From NCBI RefSeq assembly GCF_900113525.1, contig NZ_FOPP01000001.1, forward strand, positions 496,001 to 560,000: a stretch of DNA of 64,000 bases, written 5' to 3'. Below the pieces are notes generated by a model, which was given only the letters and a program-made list of their open reading frames with translations, did no database searches and was not told where the DNA came from. Source of the DNA: Pedobacter insulae (GTDB taxonomy: Bacteria > Bacteroidota > Bacteroidia > Sphingobacteriales > Sphingobacteriaceae). This document shows positions 1-9,061 of this stretch, piece by piece (the stretch's first letter is position 1; each line of letters begins with the position of its first letter). Position numbers and translations under genes: made by a program.

Positions 1-396
1 GATCAGCATTTATTCGACTTCATTTATAGTGCTATTTGCTGGTTTGATGAAACTGAAGAGCCAAGTGCTAATTTCCATTTGGCTTTTTTGTTAAAACTTT
101 CGAGATTTTTAGGTTTTGCTCCACATTTTCAGTCGCGTGCAGACCAATTATATTTTGATTTGCAAGGAGGAGAATTTGCGACATTGCCGCCTGTTCATCC
201 TTATTTTATTGAAAAAATTGATGCGGACTATTTAAATCAATTATTTAATTGTCGATTTGAAAAATTATTTGAAATGGAGATTTCTAATGTTAAAAGAAGA
301 TTTCTATTGGATAAAATATTGGTTTACTATACGTTACATGCTGCTTCGTTTGGACAAATTAAGTCGCATCAAATTTTAGAAGAGGTGCTTTCATAA
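1..396 (+). CDS. recO: DNA repair protein RecO, C-terminal part (cut by window edge)
   Basis: The reading frame is open from base 1, so the 5' part of the gene lies outside the window; about 131 C-terminal residues remain. The visible part has the alpha-helical C-terminal half of RecO, including FLLKLSRFLGFAPHF and a terminal KSHQILEEVL. RecO works with RecR to load RecA onto SSB-coated single-stranded DNA during recombinational repair. The stop codon is followed within 40 bases by the promoter of a tRNA gene. The call rests on family resemblance of the C-terminal domain only; the OB-fold half is not visible. Confidence 0.8.
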   Translation, partial: DQHLFDFIYSAICWFDETEEPSANFHLAFLLKLSRFLGFAPHFQSRADQLYFDLQGGEFATLPPVHPYFIEKIDADYLNQLFNCRFEKLFEMEISNVKRRFLLDKILVYYTLHAASFGQIKSHQILEEVLS

Positions 397-412
397 AAAA
401 AGTGAAATTTTT

Positions 413-443
413 TTTGTAAAATAAATACAAGACGCTATATTTG
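413..443 (+). promoter_or_regulatory. Bacteroidota-type promoter of tRNA-Val
   Basis: TTTG at 413-416 is followed, after 19 nt, by TATATTTG at 436-443. This matches the Bacteroidota sigma-A consensus (TTTG -33 box, TAnnTTTG -7 box). It sits about 75 bp upstream of the tRNA, so a short leader would be processed off. Confidence 0.75.
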
Positions 444-516
444 CAATCCCAAAACGAAAGAGATTTATCTAATTGTTTGGGGTTGATGACTGGATAACTC
501 ATCACAAAACACACCA

Positions 517-591
517 GGGAAATTAGCTCAGCTGGTTCAGAGCACCTCGTTTACACCGAGGGGGTCGGGGGTTCGAACCCCTCATTTCCCA
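517..591 (+). tRNA. tRNA-Val (anticodon UAC)
   Basis: A 75-nt cloverleaf is visible. The acceptor stem GGGAAAT pairs with ATTTCCC, the D arm contains AGCTCAGCTGGTTCAGAGC, and the anticodon stem CCTCG/CGAGG encloses TTTACAC, giving anticodon TAC (Val). The T arm is GGGGGTTCGAACCCC. The discriminator base is A and the CCA end is not encoded, as is usual in this phylum. It is a single tRNA, not a cluster. Confidence 0.97.
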
Positions 592-593
592 CG

Positions 594-627
594 AAAAGCC
601 TTTCATTGCAAAATGAGAGGCTTTTTT
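594..627 (+). terminator. Rho-independent terminator after tRNA-Val
   Basis: An interrupted hairpin (AAAAGCC, then TCATT, pairing with AATGA and AGGCTTTT) ends in a run of six T. It lies three bases after the tRNA end. From here to 910 I see no gene or convincing element; only ORFs of about 30 codons are present. Confidence 0.85.
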
Positions 628-910
628 CGTTATATCCCTCAAATAATTTCAGTTTTCTTTAGTAGCTCTTATCTAGACTTTGTTCTTGCTTATATCAGTT
701 TGATGAACTAGAGCGGAACTTTACCGATAGTTCTCCGAAGAAACTCCGAAAGAAGTGGTAAAAAATCACCCCTCTTTTATACTGGTAAAGTGTACACTTT
801 AGATTTAGAAAGGCTGAAATAATCATAAAGAAATTGTTGAAATAATTAAATAGTCGGGATAATTTTCAGCATCGATTATCAATTCTACATTTTTTTCCTA
901 TTTTTAGTGC

Positions 911-1879
911 ATGAATCGCAAGTTCCAAATTACGATGCTTTGCTTACTGCTTGTCGGTATTCATAGCAAAGCGCAAGAAAAATTTAGCACATATAGTCAA
1001 AACATAGAAGGAACTAAAGTTTCTTATGAAATGGTACCCATTCCCGGCGGTTCCTTTTTAATGGGAAGTGAAAATGGCAACTCCGATGAGCAACCAGTGC
1101 ATAAGGTAGAACTTGATCCTTTTTGGATGGGTAAGATGGAAGTGACCTGGGATTTGTTCGAACTTTTCCTATATAAAGATTACGAAGTTTCCCAAAGTAC
1201 AAAAGCTATTTCTTCGGCAGTTGATGCCGTAACGAGACCAACCAAACCCTATTTAGATATGACTTTTGGAATGGGTAAGCAAAATCATCCAGCCTTAGCC
1301 ATGACGCAATACAATGCTATCCAGTTTTGTAAATGGTTGTACGCCCGTACCGGGATGTTTTATAGATTACCTACTGAAGCCGAATGGGAATATGCTTGTA
1401 AAGCAGGGACTAACGGAGATTTTTATTTTGGGAATGATAAAAAGGAATTAGCTAGTTATGCATGGTATAGCGAGAACAGCGATAAGAAAACTCATCCGGT
1501 AGGACAAAAGAAGCCTAATACATGGGGTTTATATGATATGCATGGAAATGTTGCAGAGTGGACCTACGATCAATATCTGCCTGCTTTTTATGCAGAAGGA
1601 GCTGGGAAGGAAGTAAAAAACCCAGTAGCGAATCCAGAAAAGCTTTATCCACTGGTAGTGCGGGGAGGGGCTTTCGACGATGAAGCTAAGGATCTTCGCG
1701 CTGCTGCTAGGGAGGCTTCAGATCCAGCTTGGAAACAAATAGATCCTCAGATCCCTAAAAGTAACTGGTGGTTTCCGGAGGCTCCATTTATCGGCGTGAG
1801 ATTGGTTAGGCCATTAAACACCCCAAGTAAGGAGCAAATAGAAGCTTATTATAATAAAGCTCCAATTAAAGATTATTAA
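911..1879 (+). CDS. Secreted formylglycine-generating-enzyme-like (SUMF1) protein
   Basis: 322 aa with an N-terminal signal peptide (hydrophobic LCLLLVGIHSKAQ). The rest is one FGE-sulfatase/SUMF1 fold: GGSFLMGS near residue 46, MEVTWDLF, RLPTEAEWEYA, MHGNVAEWT, RGGAFDD and a final GVRLVRP. True FGEs carry a catalytic cysteine in the C-terminal GFRC motif; here the motif reads GVRL, so sulfatase activation is unlikely. In Bacteroidota this fold is widely reused in gliding, secretion and surface proteins. It heads a plus-strand run with a Tat-exported Gfo/Idh oxidoreductase and ApbE downstream, which suggests a periplasmic role. The substrate is unknown. Confidence 0.85.
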   Translation: MNRKFQITMLCLLLVGIHSKAQEKFSTYSQNIEGTKVSYEMVPIPGGSFLMGSENGNSDEQPVHKVELDPFWMGKMEVTWDLFELFLYKDYEVSQSTKAISSAVDAVTRPTKPYLDMTFGMGKQNHPALAMTQYNAIQFCKWLYARTGMFYRLPTEAEWEYACKAGTNGDFYFGNDKKELASYAWYSENSDKKTHPVGQKKPNTWGLYDMHGNVAEWTYDQYLPAFYAEGAGKEVKNPVANPEKLYPLVVRGGAFDDEAKDLRAAAREASDPAWKQIDPQIPKSNWWFPEAPFIGVRLVRPLNTPSKEQIEAYYNKAPIKDY

Positions 1880-1932
1880 ACGAACCAAGTACCTAAAAGA
1901 AACCTAATAAAGTTAAAACCAATTCAGTAAAC

Positions 1933-3255
1933 ATGAAAAATTTGAAAGAAACAAAGACGGAACGTAGAGAATTTTTAAAAGCTTCTGCGCTCGTTGCCGG
2001 TGGGGTAATGATGAGTGGATATTCTTGGGCTGGGGTGCAGTCCTCTGTTGATGATACTATTAAAATTGCCTTAATTGGTTGTGGTGATAGAGGTACAGGT
2101 GCTGCTTTTCAGGCCCTAAGTACTAAGGCCAATTTAAAATTAGTAGCAATGGCCGATGCTTTCCAAGATAGGCTTGATAATAGCTATAAGCTGTTGTCGG
2201 ATAAATTTAAAGAAAAAGTTGATGTACCAAAAGAGCGTCAGTTTATTGGTTTTGACGCTTACGAAAAAGCAATTGCTTTGGCAGACGTAGTGTTATTGGT
2301 AACCCCTCCTGGATTTAGGCCGATGCATTTTGAAGAGGCAGTGAAACAAGGGAAACATGTATTTATGGAAAAACCGGTTGCAGTTGATTCTCCGGGGATT
2401 CGTAAGGTGTTGGCAGCTGCTGAAATTGCAAAACAAAAGAAGCTGAATGTGGTGGTAGGATTACAACGGCGATATCAAACAAATTATAGAGAAGTTTTAA
2501 AAAGAATTCAAGATGGTGCGGTAGGTGATATTGTATCGGGACAGGTGTATTGGAACAGCGGGGGTGTTTGGGTTAAACCGCGTACAGCCAATCAAACAGA
2601 GATGAACTACCAGATGCGCAATTGGTATTATTTCAACTGGTTATGTGGTGATCATATCGTTGAACAGCATGTACACAATATCGATATTGCCAATTGGGTA
2701 AAAAATGCTTATCCTGTGTCGGTTCAAGGTACGGGTAGTCGTGCGTGGAGAACTGGAAAAGATTATGGAGAAATTTATGATAACCATGCTGTAGAGCTAA
2801 CCTATGCAGATGGTTCTGTAATATATAGTCAGTGCCGGCATTTCGAAGGAACGAATAATCGCGTAGATGAAAGTTTCCAAGGTACAAAAGGTAAGGTCTA
2901 TTTATCTGCTAACAATAGTGGTAAATTATGGGATCATAGGGGAAATGAACTTTATAATCACAATACAAAGGGCAATGCGAATCCATATCAAACAGAGCAT
3001 GATGAACTGTTTGAAGCCATTTCAAGAAGAGAATATAAGTTTTGGGATGCTGAGCGTGCTGCTAAAAGTTGCTTTACATCAATTATTGGCCGTTATGCAA
3101 CCTACTCGGGCGAGGTTATTAAGTGGGAGGATGCGTTGAAAGCAGAAAATAGCTTGTTCCCTGACCAGTTAAGCTGGGATGCAAAACCTAAGGTATTACC
3201 TGATGCAGATGGGTTGTATCCTGTAGCTAGGCCTGGGAAAATAAAGGTAATCTAG
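1933..3255 (+). CDS. Tat-exported Gfo/Idh/MocA family oxidoreductase
   Basis: 440 aa. A twin-arginine signal (ERREFLKASALVAGG) points to export in folded form with bound nucleotide. The Rossmann fold follows, with a GCGDRGTGAA dinucleotide-binding loop near residue 50, the family motif EKPVAVD, and the catalytic-region motif DHIVEQHVHNIDIANW. Such enzymes oxidise or reduce sugars and polyols with NAD(P); secreted Bacteroidota members are often linked to carbohydrate use. It starts 53 bp after the FGE-like gene and ends 7 bp before apbE, so co-transcription is likely. The exact substrate cannot be read from sequence. Confidence 0.9.
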   Translation: MKNLKETKTERREFLKASALVAGGVMMSGYSWAGVQSSVDDTIKIALIGCGDRGTGAAFQALSTKANLKLVAMADAFQDRLDNSYKLLSDKFKEKVDVPKERQFIGFDAYEKAIALADVVLLVTPPGFRPMHFEEAVKQGKHVFMEKPVAVDSPGIRKVLAAAEIAKQKKLNVVVGLQRRYQTNYREVLKRIQDGAVGDIVSGQVYWNSGGVWVKPRTANQTEMNYQMRNWYYFNWLCGDHIVEQHVHNIDIANWVKNAYPVSVQGTGSRAWRTGKDYGEIYDNHAVELTYADGSVIYSQCRHFEGTNNRVDESFQGTKGKVYLSANNSGKLWDHRGNELYNHNTKGNANPYQTEHDELFEAISRREYKFWDAERAAKSCFTSIIGRYATYSGEVIKWEDALKAENSLFPDQLSWDAKPKVLPDADGLYPVARPGKIKVI

Positions 3256-3262
3256 CTTACGA

Positions 3263-4270
3263 ATGAATCTTGTAAAGCATCTTTTTGCATTTTTTTCTGG
3301 AATTTTTGTTTTGACACCCGGTGAGGGTTCAGTTCAGGAGTTTAAGATTAATGGATACGCACAAGGCACTAGTTACTCGATTACCTATTATGCTCAAGGG
3401 GAGTTTGTTAAAAAGAACAATATCGATAGCATTATCCAGGTTATAGACCAGTCGATGTCTTTATACAAACCTGGCTCAATTATTAACAGATTAAATGAAT
3501 CTACAAGCGAAATGCTTGTAGATTTTCACTTTATGGAGGTTTATAAACGTGCTAATGCCATTTTTAAAGACACTGATGGTAAATTTGACGTAACTGTTGG
3601 TCCGCTGGTTCAAGCCTGGGGCTTTGGTCCAAAAAAGGAGGAAAAATTTCCTGATGATGCGACGATAAAGAGTTTGCTAAAATGTGTGGGCATGGATAAA
3701 ATTACTTGGGATAACTTAACTATAAAAAAGGAAAATCAGTGTGTAAAGATTGATTTAAATGGCATTGCGCAGGGTTATACTGTAGATCTAGTTGCTTCAT
3801 ATTTACATTCGAAAAAAATAACTTCCTTTATGGTTGAGGTAGGAGGAGAGTTAAGGGTAAATGGTACTAAACCAGGCGGACAATTATTTAAAATCGGGAT
3901 AGAAGGACCGTCTGACGGAAAGCTATCGGTGCAAAGTATTAAACATATTCTACAGTTTAAGAAAGGTGCCATTACCACGTCGGGAAATTATCAAAAGTAT
4001 AAAATGAATGGGAATCAACGGATTTCGCACTTAATAAACCCAACAACGGGCTATCCGCTAAAAAACGAAATGATAAGTGTTACTGTTTTTGCAAAAGATG
4101 CCATAACAGCCGATGGGTATGATAATGCGCTAATGGCTATGAGTGCGAAGGAAGCGTTAGCTTTTGTCGCTAAGAGGAAACAATTGGAAGCATATATTAT
4201 ATATCAGAAAGAAAACGGGGAAATTGCAGATACTTTAAGTAAGGGGTTCACAAAGTTAATTTTAAATTAA
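3263..4270 (+). CDS. apbE: FAD:protein FMN transferase (ApbE family)
   Basis: 335 aa with an N-terminal signal sequence without lipobox Cys. ApbE motifs appear in order: MSLYKPGSIINRLN, FDVTVGPLVQAWGF, DLNGIAQGYTVD, VEVGGELRVNG, HLINPTTGYPL and the metal-binding region ITADGYDNALM. The family attaches FMN covalently to Thr/Ser of exported flavoproteins such as NqrB/C and RnfG. No such target lies in the window. It begins 7 bp after the oxidoreductase gene and is followed after 1 bp by the metallophosphoesterase, so it is inside an operon. Confidence 0.92.
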   Translation: MNLVKHLFAFFSGIFVLTPGEGSVQEFKINGYAQGTSYSITYYAQGEFVKKNNIDSIIQVIDQSMSLYKPGSIINRLNESTSEMLVDFHFMEVYKRANAIFKDTDGKFDVTVGPLVQAWGFGPKKEEKFPDDATIKSLLKCVGMDKITWDNLTIKKENQCVKIDLNGIAQGYTVDLVASYLHSKKITSFMVEVGGELRVNGTKPGGQLFKIGIEGPSDGKLSVQSIKHILQFKKGAITTSGNYQKYKMNGNQRISHLINPTTGYPLKNEMISVTVFAKDAITADGYDNALMAMSAKEALAFVAKRKQLEAYIIYQKENGEIADTLSKGFTKLILN

Positions 4271-4271
4271 A

Positions 4272-5270
4272 ATGGTAAAGCGCATTGTTTTAATATTACT
4301 AGTACTATTTGCGTTTGGTACAGTTTCGTTCAAGTTGATAAATTATCCACCTTGGGATGCGGAAACAAAAAACAAGCCTTTAAAAATACTTTTAATTAGT
4401 GATTTGAATGCCGGCTATGGTTCATTAACTTATAGCGAAGATGTGCCCGCTGTCATTAGTGAAATAGATCGTATTAAACCAGATATGATCTTATGTGGAG
4501 GAGATATGGTTGCCGGTCAAAAAGCATCATTAACTGAACAAAATATCAAAGGGATGTGGCAGAGTTTTAAAAACGTTGTTTTCGATCCTATCCAAAAAAG
4601 GGGCATCCCCTTTGGGTTTACCCTCGGTAATCACGATGCTTCACCTGGTTTTTCAATGGATCGGGCTCTTGCCGCTCAATTTTGGAACGAGGAAAAACAA
4701 TCAACAAATTTAACTTTTGTCGATTCAGCGCATTATCCCTTCTACTTTAGTTATTTAAAAAATAATGTGTTTTTTATGAGTTGGGATGCTTCCGGTGCTA
4801 AAATAGATCCGGCTTTATACACCTGGCTGAAGGAACAAACAAGCTTGAGTGTAGCTAAGAAAGCGAGAATGAGAGTTTTGTTAGGTCATTTACCCTTATA
4901 CGCAATTGTTGCAGCAAAGAACAAACCTGGCGAAGTAAATGCAAATCCAGACAGTGCGTTGTCATTTTTTAAAATGCATCAAATAGACCTGTATATAAGC
5001 GGTCATCAACACGCCTATTACCCGGCTGCAAAAAATGGTGTTCAACTCCTTAATTCGGGTTGCATTGGCGATGGACCACGCATGATTCTGGGTCATACCA
5101 CCTTAGCAAAAAAGGCTTATGCCGTTATTGAAATTCCGGTTAATCGGCCTTTAACTTTTAGCCAGAAAGCGTTTGCACCTTTCACAAATGAGGAGATAAG
5201 GCTAAGTTGTCTACCTGATTCGGTAATTGGATTTAATGGCACTGTTTACCGTAAAGATTGGAAAAATTAG
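4272..5270 (+). CDS. Metallophosphoesterase, calcineurin-like, membrane-anchored or secreted
   Basis: 332 aa. An N-terminal hydrophobic helix (IVLILLVLFAFGTVSF) suggests a signal or anchor. Dinuclear metal-site motifs are visible: SDLN (variant of DxH), GGDMV, GNHD, GHLPLY and SGHQHAYY. The first motif has Asn where His is usual, so one metal ligand may be replaced. The architecture resembles PhoD/purple-acid-phosphatase-like metallophosphatases acting in the periplasm. It starts 1 bp after apbE, implying translational coupling. The substrate is not known. Confidence 0.88.
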   Translation: MVKRIVLILLVLFAFGTVSFKLINYPPWDAETKNKPLKILLISDLNAGYGSLTYSEDVPAVISEIDRIKPDMILCGGDMVAGQKASLTEQNIKGMWQSFKNVVFDPIQKRGIPFGFTLGNHDASPGFSMDRALAAQFWNEEKQSTNLTFVDSAHYPFYFSYLKNNVFFMSWDASGAKIDPALYTWLKEQTSLSVAKKARMRVLLGHLPLYAIVAAKNKPGEVNANPDSALSFFKMHQIDLYISGHQHAYYPAAKNGVQLLNSGCIGDGPRMILGHTTLAKKAYAVIEIPVNRPLTFSQKAFAPFTNEEIRLSCLPDSVIGFNGTVYRKDWKN

Positions 5271-5304
5271 CTTTTTTGTTAATAGTATTTTATAGTTTTG
5301 AGTG

Positions 5305-6174
5305 ATGGAATTTAGTATCGAAAATGAACATATCAGGGCTTCGTTTGTTTCAAAAGGGGCAGAGCTCCAACATATTACAGGGGTAGACAGTGGTACTGAA
5401 TATCTCTGGAAGGGAGATCCTAATTATTGGGGGAAATTTAGCCCGGTTTTGTTTCCGATTATTGGTGCTTTGAAAGAGAATATTTATCATTACGAAGATA
5501 GAACCTATACGTTACCCAGACATGGGTTTGCTAGAGATATGGAGTTTGATGTGGAGCGAATTTCAGATCACGAAATTTTATTTACCTTGCGCAACACTGA
5601 GGAAACACTGAAAGTATATCCCTTTAAATTTATTTTAAAGCTTCGGTATAAACTTACAGCCGCCACTTTAAGTTGCACTTATGAAGTAAGCAATCCAGAT
5701 TTGAAAGAGATGCTGTTCTCGATTGGCGGTCACCCCGCATTTGCAGCGCCCTTGAATAAACAAGGGAGCTATACCGATTACTTTTTAGCGTTTAACGCAG
5801 ACGAGGTTATTACTTACCATCATATCACTGAAAATTTAATTTCTGATGAAACAACTACTTTGGTGTTAGATGATAAAATGTTATACCTGACACACGAAAC
5901 CTTTTATAGCGATGCGTTAGTGATCAAAAATCTTAAAAGCAATAGCGTTTCATTAATGAACAAGAAAAACTATAACGGCATTAATTTTAAGTTTGAAAAT
6001 TTTCCCTATTTCGGAATATGGGCGGCTAAGGACGCTGATTTTATTTGTTTAGAGCCTTGGTGTGGTATTGCAGATTCATTAGATCATAACCAACAGTTAA
6101 AAGATAAAGAGGGAATAATTACGTTGGCTCCGAGTGGAGAGTGGCAACGCACTTGGAAAGTAACCTGTTTTTAG
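5305..6174 (+). CDS. Aldose 1-epimerase-like (galactose mutarotase superfamily) protein
   Basis: About 289 aa. The ATG at 5305 is preferred to the in-frame GTG at 5302. The sequence begins IENEHIRASFVSKGAELQ and carries RHGFARD and GGHPAF, typical of the LacX/YeaD-type branch of the mutarotase superfamily; His and a late acidic residue (CLEPW) would form the active site. It interconverts alpha and beta anomers of a hexose or hexose phosphate. No signal peptide is seen, so it is cytoplasmic. It lies 34 bp after the metallophosphoesterase and 20 bp before phospholipase C. Confidence 0.88.
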   Translation: MEFSIENEHIRASFVSKGAELQHITGVDSGTEYLWKGDPNYWGKFSPVLFPIIGALKENIYHYEDRTYTLPRHGFARDMEFDVERISDHEILFTLRNTEETLKVYPFKFILKLRYKLTAATLSCTYEVSNPDLKEMLFSIGGHPAFAAPLNKQGSYTDYFLAFNADEVITYHHITENLISDETTTLVLDDKMLYLTHETFYSDALVIKNLKSNSVSLMNKKNYNGINFKFENFPYFGIWAAKDADFICLEPWCGIADSLDHNQQLKDKEGIITLAPSGEWQRTWKVTCF

Positions 6175-6194
6175 GAAAAAAGATTGAAGTAAAC

Positions 6195-8567
6195 ATGGAT
6201 TCAAGAAGAGAATTTCTCAAAAAGGCGGGGATACTCTCGGGCGCTTTTGCAATGCCGAACGTAATTCCAATGTCGATACAAAAGGCGATGGCCATAAATG
6301 CCGAGCCAGGCAGCACCTTTTATGATGCTGAACACGTGGTTTTCCTGATGCAGGAAAATCGTTCTTTTGACCACATGTTTGGTGCCATGCGAGGCGTTAG
6401 AGGCTTTAATAATCCCCGTGCAAAGACGTTGCCTAATCAAAATAAAGTTTGGCTGCAAAATGACGAAAAGGGAAATACCTATGCGCCATTTCATGTAGAT
6501 ATCAATAAAACAAAAATTACCTGGCAAGGAGGTTTACCGCATTCATGGTCCGATCAGGTTGCCGCAAGGAATAAAGGAAAGTACGATAAATGGGTACCGG
6601 TAAAATCACTGATGAGTTTGGGATACTACAAGAGAGAAGATATTCCATTTTATTACGCGATGGCGGATGCGTTTACGGTTTGCGATCACAATTTTTGTTC
6701 GTCGCTTACTGGAACAACACCTAACCGGTTGTTTTTTTGGACCGGTACTATTCGTCCGGAGCAGGATGCAAATTCGGTGCCTGCTGTGAATAATTCGCAA
6801 GCCGAGTCGCGAGATAATGTTTTTGTAGACTGGCAAACTTTTCCGGAGATCCTGGAGGATAATGGGGTTTCTTGGAAAATCTATCAAAATGAAGTGTGGA
6901 CTGCTAACTTGCCTGAAGGGGAAATAGACGATTGGTTGGGTAATTACGGAGACAATGCTATAGAATATGTAAAGCGCCATCATGTTAAGTTATCAGCGTA
7001 CTTTCGTAAAAATGGCGATCAGACGAGTAGGCCGCCATTAAGTTCTGAAGAAGTGTTAGCTAAATATAACAAACTTACGCAGCGAGAAAAGAATTTAATC
7101 GATAAGGCATTTTCGTCAAATATTGCAAACCCGGATTATTTAAAATTAGCTCCATTTACTTTTACCAACGATGAGGGAAAAGAAGAAACAGTAAACCTCC
7201 CCAAGGAAGATATTTTTGAAGGCTTTAGGCATGATGTAGCTGCCGGAAAATTACCTACTGTGTCGTGGCTGGTGGCGCCCCAACGTTTTTCTGATCATAC
7301 CAGTTCGCCATTGTATGGGACTTGGTACGTGTCGGAGGCCATAGATATTTTAACCAAGAATCCGGAGGTATGGAAGAAAACTATTTTTATCCTTACTTAC
7401 GATGAGAATGATGGATATTTTGATCATTTACCTCCTTTTGTGCCGCCAAAACCAGATGATACATCCACCGGAAAGGTTAGTAGAGGCTTAACGCCCTGGG
7501 CTGATTATGAATTTAGAAAGAATAGTCCGATAGGTTTGGGTTATCGTGTGCCAATGATAATCGCTTCACCATGGAGCAAGGGAGGTTATGTAAACTCGCA
7601 GGTATTCGATCATACTTCTTCGCTGATGTTTTTAGAACATTTTTTAAGTCATAAAGCAGGTAAAAAGGTTAAAAGTGACATGATTAGTCCGTGGAGAAGA
7701 GCAGTTTGCGGAGACCTAACATCAGTTTTTAGACCTTATAACGGGGAAAACTTAACCATTCCGGATTCACTTAAGCGCGACAACGTAGTTGCCGGCATTC
7801 AAAATGCCAAATCAAAACCCCCTCAAGTAACGCCAAATCCTTTATCGGGCGAAGACATTGCCAAAATCAATACGCATTTACCTTTTGAAGCTGATGCTTC
7901 TGCTTTTGCGCCGGTTCAGGAAAAAGGAATCCGTTTGGCTTGTGCATTGCCGTATCAATTAATTGTCAATGCAGAATTAAATGAAGCTAGAACTGCTCTG
8001 AAGCTAAATTTTCAAGTTGGGAGCACTAGTTTCGGACAGAAGATGGCTGCTTCAGGGGCGCCTTTCAACGTTTACACCAAAGGTGCTTACCGTAATGAGG
8101 CGGGAAAAACCTGGGCGTATGCTGTTAAGGCTGGTGATAAAATTGAAGATGAATTTCAGGTATCTGATTTCAAAGATGAAGTATATGCACTGTGTATTGA
8201 TGGACCCAACGGGTTTTTTAGGGAGTTTATTGGAACAAAGCGAGATGCAGCCGTAAACTTAAACTGTGTTTATGAACAAAGCGGAATCCTTAAAAAGTTA
8301 ACTGGCAATCTTCAATTGATTATAGAAAATCAAGGGGATAAAGCTGTTGAAATTCAATTGAGCGATGCTTATGATATCAACAACAAATCGATTAAAATTG
8401 GCGCAAAAAGCCAAAAGATCATTACCTTGAATTTGCAGAAACACAAAGGCTGGTATGATTTTAAAGTTCGGCTTGTAGGAAGTAACGATTTTTTTCAGCG
8501 TTATGCTGGACATGTAGAAACAGGTGAAGACTCGATCAGTGATCCGTTAATGGGAGGCCTACTATAA
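6195..8567 (+). CDS. Phosphocholine-specific phospholipase C, Tat-exported
   Basis: 790 aa from ATG 6195; the longer frame from 6141 is discarded because 6195 begins a clean Tat signal (DSRREFLKKAGILSGAFAMP). The N-terminal two thirds is the phosphoesterase/acid-phosphatase AcpA superfamily fold: ENRSFDHMFG, the LTGTTPNRLFFWTG region expected to hold the nucleophilic Thr, TYDENDGYFDH and DHTSSLMFLE. Two C-terminal beta domains typical of bacterial PLCs follow (from about residue 600). The family hydrolyses phosphatidylcholine or sphingomyelin to diacylglycerol/ceramide and phosphocholine outside the cytoplasm. Length matches the 700-830 aa usual for the family. Confidence 0.93.
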   Translation: MDSRREFLKKAGILSGAFAMPNVIPMSIQKAMAINAEPGSTFYDAEHVVFLMQENRSFDHMFGAMRGVRGFNNPRAKTLPNQNKVWLQNDEKGNTYAPFHVDINKTKITWQGGLPHSWSDQVAARNKGKYDKWVPVKSLMSLGYYKREDIPFYYAMADAFTVCDHNFCSSLTGTTPNRLFFWTGTIRPEQDANSVPAVNNSQAESRDNVFVDWQTFPEILEDNGVSWKIYQNEVWTANLPEGEIDDWLGNYGDNAIEYVKRHHVKLSAYFRKNGDQTSRPPLSSEEVLAKYNKLTQREKNLIDKAFSSNIANPDYLKLAPFTFTNDEGKEETVNLPKEDIFEGFRHDVAAGKLPTVSWLVAPQRFSDHTSSPLYGTWYVSEAIDILTKNPEVWKKTIFILTYDENDGYFDHLPPFVPPKPDDTSTGKVSRGLTPWADYEFRKNSPIGLGYRVPMIIASPWSKGGYVNSQVFDHTSSLMFLEHFLSHKAGKKVKSDMISPWRRAVCGDLTSVFRPYNGENLTIPDSLKRDNVVAGIQNAKSKPPQVTPNPLSGEDIAKINTHLPFEADASAFAPVQEKGIRLACALPYQLIVNAELNEARTALKLNFQVGSTSFGQKMAASGAPFNVYTKGAYRNEAGKTWAYAVKAGDKIEDEFQVSDFKDEVYALCIDGPNGFFREFIGTKRDAAVNLNCVYEQSGILKKLTGNLQLIIENQGDKAVEIQLSDAYDINNKSIKIGAKSQKIITLNLQKHKGWYDFKVRLVGSNDFFQRYAGHVETGEDSISDPLMGGLL

Positions 8568-8575
8568 TTTTAACT

Positions 8576-9061
8576 ATGCAAGTAATAATACGTCCAATAC
8601 AAGAAGCTGACGATGCTGCGGTAGGGAAGCTCATCAAAAATGTTTTAACCGAGTTTAAAGCAAATAAACCAGGTACGGCTTATTTTGATGAAAGTACCAA
8701 CCACTTGTCTATTCTTTTTAAAGACTCTAAATCAGCTTATTGGGTAGTGGAAGACCAGGATCGCATTATTGGCGGGGGAGGGATTTTCCCAACGGCAGGC
8801 TTGCCTGGGGCAACTTGTGAATTAGTAAAACTCTATTTATATCCAGAAGCTCGAGGCAAAGGCCTTGGTAAAGCTTTGATGGATAAATGTTTTGAGAAAG
8901 CAGTTGAGTTCGGCTATAAAAACATCTATTTAGAATCTATGCCCGAACTCAATCAGGCAGTAAACATGTACGAGAAAATGGGCTTTGTGCATCAATGTTC
9001 AGCCTTAGGGGATTCGGGTCATTTTGGTTGTGATATTTGGATGGTCAAAAGTTTACTCTAA
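8576..9061 (+). CDS. GNAT family N-acetyltransferase
   Basis: 161 aa, a single GNAT domain. The acetyl-CoA pyrophosphate loop is ARGKGLGKALM near residue 100, and the C-terminal ENYEKMGF-like motif appears as NMYEKMGFVH. The substrate amine cannot be predicted. It starts 8 bp after the phospholipase gene, so it is probably read through from that operon. Its last 9 bases overlap the end of the convergent DUF2130 gene. Confidence 0.9.
   Translation: MQVIIRPIQEADDAAVGKLIKNVLTEFKANKPGTAYFDESTNHLSILFKDSKSAYWVVEDQDRIIGGGGIFPTAGLPGATCELVKLYLYPEARGKGLGKALMDKCFEKAVEFGYKNIYLESMPELNQAVNMYEKMGFVHQCSALGDSGHFGCDIWMVKSLL

Noticed and set aside
631..910. Short ORFs between the tRNA terminator and the FGE-like gene
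   Set aside because: About 30 codons at most, no start context or family features.
6141..6194. Longer N-terminus for phospholipase C
   Set aside because: It overlaps the mutarotase gene end, and the Tat signal begins cleanly at ATG 6195.
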